Shown in pieces: positions 14,051 through 20,056 of a stretch of DNA of 22,851 nt. This DNA is from an uncultured Eubacteriales bacterium (GTDB lineage Bacteria; Bacillota; Clostridia; Oscillospirales; Oscillospiraceae). How positions within the stretch are numbered: position 1 is the first letter of the stretch; the number at the start of each line of letters is the position of its first letter. The notes under the pieces were generated by a model. The model made no database searches and was not told where the DNA came from. It was given only the letters and a program-made list of their open reading frames with translations. The DNA lies in assembly GCA_902477055.1 (NCBI GenBank), contig CABSFY010000029.1, positions 1 through 22,851 on the forward strand, given 5' to 3'. A program made the translations under genes and the position numbers.

Positions 14051-15766
14051 ATGATGAACGGCATCGGCGTTTCCTCCGGCATCGGCTACGCTGCGGCTCT
14101 GAAATACGATCTTCATATGCCGGAGATCTCCAGGCAGCAGATCAGCGACATCCCATCGGAGCTTGACCGCTTCTGGGCGGCATTTCAGGCCGTTGAAAAG
14201 CGGCTCCATGCTCTATACGCGCAATCGCTCGAAAAGACCGGTAAAGAAAACGCTGCGATATTTGAAGCACATCTGATGCTTCTCAAAGACGAAGACTCCG
14301 TGAGCATCCCCATCACGCAGCGCATTTCCGACGAACGGATGAGCGCGGCGGCCGCGACGGGGCAGACCTTTGATGAGATTCACGAGCTGATCACCTCCGT
14401 CGGTGACGAGCTGATCGCGCAGCGCGGAAGTGACATTTTAGACCTGAAAAACCAGCTTCTTTACGCTCTGCTCGGCATTCAAAAGCCGGATCTGAGCCAT
14501 CTGCCCAAGCGCGTCGTTTTGGTGGCGCGCGACCTGACCCCCTCGGACACCATCGGAATTGACATTGAACACGTTGCCGGTATTCTCTGCCAGTCTGGCG
14601 GACGCACCTCGCACTCGGCGATCCTCGCCAAGGCGATGGGCATCCCCGCGATCGTCGGCTGCACCGGCATTTTGGATGCCGTAAACGACGGCGACGATAT
14701 ATTGATGGACGGACAGAGCGGCACCGTGATTGTCCGCCCCACACAGGAAGACATTGACTCCTATGCGCAGGTCGCGCAGCGCCTCGACGCCGAAAGGCAG
14801 ACTCTCGAGCAGTTCCGCGGCAAGCAGAGTCTCACCGCAGACGGCGTTTCCGTGAAGCTCAGCGCCAACATTGCCTCGCCGGAGGAGTGCCGCCTCGCCG
14901 TCGGTCACGACTGTGAAGGCGTCGGCCTGTTCCGCAGCGAATTTTTGTACATGGATCGCAGTACACTGCCCTCCGAAGAGGAGCAATTTGAGGCCTATCG
15001 CAATGCGTTGACCTACGCACAGGGGCGCGAAGTCACCATCCGCACGCTCGACGTTGGCGGCGACAAGGGGCTGAAATCCCTGACCATCCACGCGGAGGAA
15101 AACCCCTTCCTCGGCTATCGTGCCATCCGCATTTGTCTGGATCGTCCAGCACTCTTCCAGACGCAGCTTCGGGCGCTCTATCGCGCCTCCGTCTTCGGGA
15201 AGCTGCGCATCATGTTCCCCATGATCGCAACGCTCGAGGAGCTGCGCGCCGCGAAGGAAGCCGCGCGCCAGGCGCGCGAGAGCCTGTGCAGAGAAAGGAT
15301 CGCGTTTTGCGAAGACGTGCCGCTCGGCATCATGATCGAGGTCCCGTCGGCAGCCGTAAGCTCCGACCTTTTGGCAAAGGAGTGCGATTTCTTCTCCATC
15401 GGTACAAACGACCTGACGCAGTATACCATGGCGGTCGATCGCGGCAATGAGAAGGTATCCAAGCTCTACAGCCACTACCATCCCGGTGTCATCCGCTTGA
15501 TCGCAATGACCATTCGCAATGCAGCGCAGCAGGGCATTGAATGCTGTATGTGCGGCGAGGCGGCAGGCGACTTCCGCTTCATTCCCCTGCTGCTCGGCCT
15601 CGGACTGCGCAACTTCTCCATGTCCACCGTCAGCATCCTCAAGGCGCGGCAGGTCATCAGCCGAAGCAACTGCGCCGAATGGCAAGCCCACGCGCAGTCA
15701 GTCATGCGTCTCGGCACCGCCGAAGAAATCATTGAATTTTGTAATCAAACGGAGGAACCAGCATGA
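14051..15766 (+). CDS. ptsI: PTS Enzyme I (phosphoenolpyruvate-protein phosphotransferase)
   Basis: A complete 571-residue Enzyme I, the normal length. The phospho-His is His188 in GGRTSHSAILAKAMGIPA. PEP-binding Arg residues are at 295 (GLFRSEF) and 331 (IRTLDVGGD), metal ligands at about Glu430 (IMIEVPS) and Asp454 (TNDLTQYTMAVDRGN), and the catalytic Cys is Cys501 (CCMCGEAAGD). It transfers phosphate from PEP to HPr. GGAG lies 6 bases before the first of two adjacent ATGs. Encoding Enzyme I and HPr inside a sugar operon, downstream of its own EIIBCD, suggests either the only general PTS pair of a species with few PTSs or a dedicated phosphorelay; the window cannot decide. Confidence 0.95.
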   Translation: MMNGIGVSSGIGYAAALKYDLHMPEISRQQISDIPSELDRFWAAFQAVEKRLHALYAQSLEKTGKENAAIFEAHLMLLKDEDSVSIPITQRISDERMSAAAATGQTFDEIHELITSVGDELIAQRGSDILDLKNQLLYALLGIQKPDLSHLPKRVVLVARDLTPSDTIGIDIEHVAGILCQSGGRTSHSAILAKAMGIPAIVGCTGILDAVNDGDDILMDGQSGTVIVRPTQEDIDSYAQVAQRLDAERQTLEQFRGKQSLTADGVSVKLSANIASPEECRLAVGHDCEGVGLFRSEFLYMDRSTLPSEEEQFEAYRNALTYAQGREVTIRTLDVGGDKGLKSLTIHAEENPFLGYRAIRICLDRPALFQTQLRALYRASVFGKLRIMFPMIATLEELRAAKEAARQARESLCRERIAFCEDVPLGIMIEVPSAAVSSDLLAKECDFFSIGTNDLTQYTMAVDRGNEKVSKLYSHYHPGVIRLIAMTIRNAAQQGIECCMCGEAAGDFRFIPLLLGLGLRNFSMSTVSILKARQVISRSNCAEWQAHAQSVMRLGTAEEIIEFCNQTEEPA

Positions 15767-16026
15767 TCTCGCAAACCGTAGTAATTAAGAACGCTTCCGG
15801 CCTGCACGCACGCCCCGCCGTCAACTTCGTGTCCACCGCAAAGCAGTTTAAGAGCAACGTCCGCGTTCACAGCGGCACGCACACAGTCAATGGGAAATCC
15901 ATCGTCGCGGTGCTCTCTGCAGGCATTACACCAAACTCCGAGATCCGGCTGGAGATCGACGGCGAAGACGAAGCCGCCGCAATGCAGACCATCCTCGAGG
16001 CCATCGAAAGCGGTCTGGGCGAATAA
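15763..16026 (+). CDS. ptsH: PTS phosphocarrier protein HPr
   Basis: An 87-residue HPr. The catalytic His15 is in ASGLHARPA and the regulatory Ser46 is in NGKSIVAVLSAGI, so it could be phosphorylated by HPr kinase and take part in CcpA-type carbon control, as known for Gram-positive HPr. The gene overlaps the Enzyme I stop by four bases (ATGA), with GGAGG 7 bases upstream inside ptsI. The order ptsI then ptsH is the reverse of the usual ptsHI. It is the last gene of the operon. Confidence 0.95.
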   Translation: MISQTVVIKNASGLHARPAVNFVSTAKQFKSNVRVHSGTHTVNGKSIVAVLSAGITPNSEIRLEIDGEDEAAAMQTILEAIESGLGE

Positions 16027-16159
16027 TTGCTTTCCCGCGCTGGAAGGCGCACCTATGATGATTTTTCCATTCTTCTCTCCTTCCATTTCCCAAAAGGCAG
16101 CGGGCGTCACACGGCTTGCCGTGGGGTGTCAGCTATCGACCTTTTTGTCGAAAGGAAGG

Positions 16160-16204
16160 AGTGCCCCGTGAGAACACATGGAAGATTCTCACGGGGCACT
16201 TTTG
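16160..16204 (+). terminator. Rho-independent terminator of the PTS operon
   Basis: A perfect 15-bp stem (AGTGCCCCGTGAGAA / TTCTCACGGGGCACT) with an 11-base loop, followed by TTTTG. It lies 134 bases after the HPr stop. Confidence 0.8.
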
Positions 16205-16206
16205 TG

Positions 16207-16326
16207 TCATTCCTCAACGACACGAATATGCACTTCGACCACGGCATCCTCACGATCAATATTTATGATTTTCTCCTTGACCCAACTGCACTTGAGCGCT
16301 AACCGAACCGCCTGCGGGCATTCCAC
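16207..16326 (-). pseudogene. Short coding remnant, C-terminal part of an unknown protein
   Basis: A minus-strand frame of 39 codons from a GTG at 16326 reads VECPQAVRLALKCSWV, then KEKIINIDREDAVVEV and HIRVVEE before a TGA. It is bounded upstream by an in-frame stop near 16342, and no ribosome binding site is seen. The alternating helix and strand-like composition and the neat acidic end look like the C-terminus of a real protein. Its 5' part overlaps the hairpin at 16308-16336. I do not recognise the parent family. It may be the 3' end of a gene cut by insertion of the recombinase-bearing element, or the decayed tail of another recombinase. Confidence 0.3.
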
Positions 16327-16343
16327 CCGCAGGCGGGATTTTT
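16308..16343 (+). terminator. Terminator-like hairpin near the recombinase 3' end
   Basis: A perfect 11-bp stem CCGCCTGCGGG / CCCGCAGGCGG with a 7-base loop, followed on the plus strand by GATTTTTATT. It reads best as a second plus-strand terminator; the minus strand, where the recombinase ends, has only TTCGGTT after it. Confidence 0.6.
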
Positions 16344-16365
16344 ATTCCACACAGCGGCCGTCCCC

Positions 16366-17946
16366 TCATTCCATCTCCAACCCGTTCAGATACTGCTCCT
16401 CGGAAATATTGAAATCTACCTCGATGCCGTAGTTGCGCGTCAGGCGGACGGCGCGGATGAGGTTGGCGGCGACGAGTTTCTTTTCGTCGGGAGTGGCATC
16501 GGCAAACAGCTCTGCCCACGACAGAAGGCGGCTGTGCTGATGCAGCAGCTCCTGTGCTGTCCGTTCGGCATCGGCGGCCTTGGCCTGTAGGGTGCGCAGC
16601 TCGTTTGTCAGGCCGTCGAGCCGCTCCTGCGCGGCATCCAGCCGCCTTTTGACCTGCTCCGGCGTGAAAACGCAGGTCCCCTCCACCGAGGCCAGCATCA
16701 GCTCCTCCCACTTTTCCAGCTCCCGCGCCGCCTTGACGTGTTCCGCCTGCGCCTGCTTGAGGCGAGCGGCAGACTGGTCGGTGGCATCGCGGAGCTGCTG
16801 CGCGAGAAGGGCCTGCGCGTCGATCCGCTTGGCGCGCGAAAAGATGTCCGCCAACAGATGCTCGATCACGCGGTCCACCTTCTCCGCGCGGTAGGACGTC
16901 GGGCCGTCGCAGAGCGCCTTGTGCTGCGTGCGGTTGTAGCACTTGTAAATCGCCACGCGCTCCGGCGTTGCGGACGGATGATGACTCTTGCGTGCGGTAG
17001 AGGCAAACATTTTCCCACCGCAATGCCCGCAGTAGAGGTTGCCGGAAAGAAGCGCCTTTCCCTTGATCTTGCGCGGGAGCGTGGCCTCGTCGCACTTGGC
17101 GGCATATTCCGCGCTGCGCTGCTTCTGCCCGCGTGAAACGCGCTCGAACTGCTCCGGCGGGATGATTTGCAGGTCCGGAAAAATCTCCGAACGACTGTCG
17201 CCGCTGCGCAAAATGCCGACGTACATGATGTTTTTCAGAATATTCTGGATGGATGAATAGTGAAACGGCTCGCCGGAACGGAGGTTGACCATCCCCTTTG
17301 CCTGAAGCTCCGAGGAGATTCTGCGCCCGCCATAGCCAAAGCGGTCGGAAAGCGCAAAAATCTCCCGAATCGCAGCCGCTTCCTGCGGCTCGATCTCAAT
17401 GTCGTACAGCTCGCGATTTTTCTTCCCTACCCGCCCGCGCTTGACAAGACGGTAGCCATACGGCGCAACGCCTCCACGAAACCGCCCCTCCTGCACGAGC
17501 TGCCCCAAGCGCGTCTTGACGCGGACGGAGGTTTTCAGGCTCTCGCCGGAGGCCTGCCAGTAGCGGATGTAATTCATCAGCTTGTCCACGTGACTGTCAA
17601 ACCGCTGCTGTCCCTCGACCGCCGACCAGACCTCGATGCCGTTGCGGACGAACCACTCGACGATGAACGGCGTTTCGTCCTCCTTCCGCCCCAGCCGGTC
17701 GAACATGAACACCAGCAGGATGTCAAAATCCCCCTGCGCTGCGTCGCGCTGAATTTCCTGCACCGCGTCGCGGTCCTTGGCCGAAACCTTAAAGCCGGAA
17801 ACACCTTTTTCGTAGAATTCCTTCGTGATTTCCCATCCCTGCTGCCGTGCATATTCGTGGCAGACCTGCCGCTGCATGGGGATGTCGTCGCGCTCGACCT
17901 GCCCCTTGGTCGAAACGCGGTAAAGGCAGTAGACCCGCTTGCTCAT
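16366..17946 (-). CDS. Large serine recombinase
   Basis: A 526-residue recombinase from the ATG at 17946. The start is fixed by the overlap with the upstream stop (ATGA) and by AAGGGTGG 8 bases before it. The resolvase domain spans about 1-145 with nucleophile Ser12 (LYRVSTKGQ), the arginine-rich DRLGRKEDET and a later recombinase domain (APYGYRLVKRG, about 190-200). The zinc ribbon is CGHC followed by CYNRTQHKALC (about 315-350), then a long coiled coil and an end VDFNISEEQYLNGLEME. Large serine recombinases insert and excise elements at att sites or invert DNA. Here the gene is the distal member of a pilus/sortase operon. All catalytic features look intact. Confidence 0.92.
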   Translation of the reverse strand: MSKRVYCLYRVSTKGQVERDDIPMQRQVCHEYARQQGWEITKEFYEKGVSGFKVSAKDRDAVQEIQRDAAQGDFDILLVFMFDRLGRKEDETPFIVEWFVRNGIEVWSAVEGQQRFDSHVDKLMNYIRYWQASGESLKTSVRVKTRLGQLVQEGRFRGGVAPYGYRLVKRGRVGKKNRELYDIEIEPQEAAAIREIFALSDRFGYGGRRISSELQAKGMVNLRSGEPFHYSSIQNILKNIMYVGILRSGDSRSEIFPDLQIIPPEQFERVSRGQKQRSAEYAAKCDEATLPRKIKGKALLSGNLYCGHCGGKMFASTARKSHHPSATPERVAIYKCYNRTQHKALCDGPTSYRAEKVDRVIEHLLADIFSRAKRIDAQALLAQQLRDATDQSAARLKQAQAEHVKAARELEKWEELMLASVEGTCVFTPEQVKRRLDAAQERLDGLTNELRTLQAKAADAERTAQELLHQHSRLLSWAELFADATPDEKKLVAANLIRAVRLTRNYGIEVDFNISEEQYLNGLEME

Positions 17947-18089
17947 GCTCGAACCACCCTTTGCAGGCATACCCGCTTCAGGAGATTTTGCACCGCCGCC
18001 GCGGCCTCGCGATTCTGCTGCGGCCGAAAAACGAGCCGCACGGGAATGCCGAAAATCAGCAGCTCCGTGCTGTGGTTCTGTTCTTTCAT
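17943..18089 (-). CDS. Small 48-residue protein coupled to the recombinase
   Basis: The protein starts MKEQNHSTELLIFGIPVRLV and ends in a basic helix-like segment (VQNLLKRVCLQRVVRA). Predicted shape: a beta hairpin (LLIFGIPVRLVFRP, about 10-23) and one helix (about 26-46). GAGGAGG lies 7 bases before the ATG, an excellent site. It overlaps the upstream gene by ATGA and the recombinase by ATGA. Very small proteins of this kind often precede recombinase genes in Clostridial elements. I cannot assign a family; a recombinase partner or directionality factor is a reasonable guess from position only. Confidence 0.65.
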   Translation of the reverse strand: MKEQNHSTELLIFGIPVRLVFRPQQNREAAAAVQNLLKRVCLQRVVRA

Positions 18090-18448
18090 GCGGATTCCTC
18101 CTCGTCCACAAGGTTGGCCGCGCGCGTCAGGCAGTCAAGCAGCTCCGGCAGCTCCTCCGGATACAGAAATTCCGCGCGGGTGATGAGAATGTTTCCGTCG
18201 ATGCAAAGAACGCGAATGTCCTCCTCCGTCCCGATTTCTGCACGCATGAGAAGTTCCGCAGGAATTTGCATCGTTTGCGCTGTGTCGCCATAAATCAAAA
18301 ACTCCCGAAAATCGTTCTTTTCCCCGTCGGCGGACAAAAACGCGACGGTAGCGGTATCGCCAGTGGAAAATCCCATCTCGTTCAGGTCTTTCATCGGAAT
18401 CTGCAAGCCGGTTTCTTCCACGGTGTAGGTCAGTTCAATCAATTTCAA
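18086..18448 (-). CDS. AbrB-like double-repeat protein, TTG start
   Basis: A 120-residue protein. The TTG at 18448 is chosen because AAGGAG lies 6 bases upstream and because the start overlaps the sortase stop as TTGA, matching the four-base overlaps of its neighbours. Two similar segments are visible: GLQIPMKDLNEMGFSTGDTA (about 14-33) and MQIPAELLMRAEIGTEEDI (60-78) followed by CIDGNILIT. The pattern (IP, helix, GDxV strand, then a hydrophobic strand) is that of AbrB/MazE/SpoVT swapped-hairpin domains, which bind DNA. The tail (96-120) is acidic. It could be a transcription factor for the pilus operon, an antitoxin-like protein or a recombination accessory. The fold call is moderate. Confidence 0.6.
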   Translation of the reverse strand: MKLIELTYTVEETGLQIPMKDLNEMGFSTGDTATVAFLSADGEKNDFREFLIYGDTAQTMQIPAELLMRAEIGTEEDIRVLCIDGNILITRAEFLYPEELPELLDCLTRAANLVDEEESA

Positions 18449-19194
18449 GGCATTCTCCTTTCGCAAATAAGCAAGTATCGATACCGGCCTCCGGAAGCGT
18501 AAGGATGGCAAGTAAAGATGGTCAATAAATCACGGTCGGGTTGGATGAGGACTTGAGAAAGCTCATTGGGGCGGATGATTTTGATTTCTGTGACGGTGTA
18601 GTGCAGGGTTTCCCAGTAGTTCGTTATGATGATCTCGTCGCCGCGTTGGACGTCCTCGATGTTGCGCAGGAAGTCCTCGCCGCCCCAGCCGCGATGAGCG
18701 CCGAGGACGGCGTTGGTATTTGTGCCGCCGATGGGGAAGGACGTTTGGCTCAGCAGCGCCGCGCCCTTGTTGAGGTGTTCGGAGGACGCGCCGGAGTAGA
18801 TGGGCAAACGGACGTCGATGGACGGGATTTGCAGGACGCCGATTGCTGCGTCCTCCTCCAACCCGTAGGCGCTGAAATCGAGCGCCGGAACGGTGTACGC
18901 CCACGGGTCACGCAGGTCGCGCTGCCCCTCGGTGGCGATTTTCTCGTTGTAGGCTTGCATTGCCGCATACAGCTCGGCGTATGGCAGTTCTGCCGTGTCC
19001 GGTGTGGTAGGCTGCTCCGTTGCTTTGTCTATTTCCGGATAACTTTGCAGAAACACGTCTGCGGCGGAACGTGCTGCGCGGTTGCTCTGCGCCCGTACCA
19101 ACAGCGGACGCAGAGCGATATAGCAGCTTGCGCCAAAGGCGATGACGAGGAGAAAAAACAGGATGGTTCTCACGATTTTTCGGGGTTGCTTCAA
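18445..19194 (-). CDS. Class C-like sortase, second copy
   Basis: A 249-residue sortase with an N-terminal anchor (about 9-31), a spacer and the catalytic domain. The site residues are His167 (VLGAHRGWGG), Cys229 (LLTIFTCHPY) and probably Arg239 (GRYRYLLICER). It ends right after the last strand, without the C-terminal membrane span of typical class C pilin polymerases and of its neighbour. The TCHPY form, with His after Cys, also differs from TCTPY in the first sortase. It could anchor the pilus to the wall or process another pilin. It overlaps the upstream sortase by ATGA and the downstream gene by TTGA. Confidence 0.88.
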   Translation of the reverse strand: MKQPRKIVRTILFFLLVIAFGASCYIALRPLLVRAQSNRAARSAADVFLQSYPEIDKATEQPTTPDTAELPYAELYAAMQAYNEKIATEGQRDLRDPWAYTVPALDFSAYGLEEDAAIGVLQIPSIDVRLPIYSGASSEHLNKGAALLSQTSFPIGGTNTNAVLGAHRGWGGEDFLRNIEDVQRGDEIIITNYWETLHYTVTEIKIIRPNELSQVLIQPDRDLLTIFTCHPYASGGRYRYLLICERRMP

Positions 19195-20006
19195 TGCTTT
19201 TTCCTCCTCTTAATCAGTACGACGCAAACTGCAATAATGCCGAGCGCCACGGCAATGCCAACGCCGCAAAGGATACCGCGCCGGTATTCCTGCATCCATG
19301 TGGACGCGCGGATTTCGACTTCGACGGGTTTCTCCGCGTTTTCAAGCTCGATGCGCCGCCCGCGTACCAATAGCCTATGGGTATTAACGCCGTAGGGCGT
19401 GCAGGTAAGCAGCGTACAGTAGTCCTCGTCTGGCACAATCAACAGCGGCACGACGTTCTCCGGCAGCACGGTCAGAATCTGATCGACCTCGTAGCCCAGC
19501 CGTTCGCCGTAGACTGTCAGGTAAAATCGGTCGCCGATAGCGAGCTGCTCCAAATCCGTAAACATGATTTCGGACGACATTCCGCTGTGCGCGGAGATGA
19601 CGCAGTGCGTGCTTGCGCCGCCGACCGGCAGCGACGTGCCTTGCAGGTGGAGCGCCCCCAGCTCCAAGGACTGTGTGCCGTGGTAAATGGGCAGCTCCAC
19701 GTCGATTGCCGGAATCGTCACAACGCCCATCATGCCGTTTCCGGCCGGATTCAGCAGCGTGTCATAGTTTTCCGCACCCTCCGCCTGCCCGTTGGCAAGC
19801 GCTGCATTGTAGGCGCTGGCGGCTTCTAACGCGGCAGCGCCGTCCGCGTCCTCCAAGGCCGCGACCGCCGTATCGTAGTCGGTGACAACCTTGCTCTGCC
19901 GCAGCTCCGAAAAATAGTTGCTGACATAAGGGTAAGCAACGGCGGCAACACTTCCCCAAAACAGCAGCACGAGCGCAATAACAATTAGGGTTCTTCGTTT
20001 TTTCAT
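19191..20006 (-). CDS. Class C sortase (pilin polymerase)
   Basis: A 271-residue class C sortase. It has an N-terminal span (about 7-26), catalytic His140 (CVISAHSGM), Cys202 (LLTCTPYGVNTHRLL) and Arg211, and a C-terminal span (about 244-265) followed by KRRKKH. This is the layout of enzymes that join pilin subunits through the pilin-motif Lys and the LPxTG signal. It lies 50 bases after the pilin gene, behind the hairpin at 20022-20048. No strong ribosome binding site is visible before the ATG (CACTCCTTAAACAACA), so synthesis is probably low relative to pilin. Confidence 0.92.
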   Translation of the reverse strand: MKKRRTLIVIALVLLFWGSVAAVAYPYVSNYFSELRQSKVVTDYDTAVAALEDADGAAALEAASAYNAALANGQAEGAENYDTLLNPAGNGMMGVVTIPAIDVELPIYHGTQSLELGALHLQGTSLPVGGASTHCVISAHSGMSSEIMFTDLEQLAIGDRFYLTVYGERLGYEVDQILTVLPENVVPLLIVPDEDYCTLLTCTPYGVNTHRLLVRGRRIELENAEKPVEVEIRASTWMQEYRRGILCGVGIAVALGIIAVCVVLIKRRKKH

Positions 20007-20021
20007 TGTTGTTTAAGGAGT

Positions 20022-20048
20022 GGGCAGAGCCGTTTTGCGGCTCTGCCC
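20022..20048 (-). promoter_or_regulatory. Hairpin between pilin and sortase genes
   Basis: A perfect 11-bp stem GGGCAGAGCCG / CGGCTCTGCCC with a 5-base loop, directly after the pilin stop. The following minus-strand bases (ACTCCTTAAAC) lack a T run, so it is more likely an attenuator or mRNA 3'-end protector that favours pilin over sortase than a full terminator. Confidence 0.55.
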
Positions 20049-20056
20049 TGAAAGCA

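Larger units (their letters stand above)
16027..16365. other. Intergenic region and possible element junction
   Basis: Between ptsH and the recombinase lie about 340 bases with no intact gene. Positions 16100-16150 contain two small hairpins (CACGGC-TT-GCCGTG at 16110-16123; TCGAC-CTTTTT-GTCGA at 16136-16151), then the terminator at 16160-16204, the minus-strand coding remnant at 16207-16326 and a second terminator-like hairpin at 16308-16336. Open plus-strand frames across it read as low-quality peptides and are rejected. Confidence 0.4.

Noticed and set aside
14438..15691. A 417-codon minus-strand frame opposite Enzyme I
   Set aside because: It has no family motif, and the plus strand carries every Enzyme I catalytic residue.
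16027..16302. Plus-strand open frames after ptsH
   Set aside because: They begin without a ribosome binding site, run through a 15-bp terminator and show no recognisable sequence; the minus-strand reading of the second half looks more protein-like.
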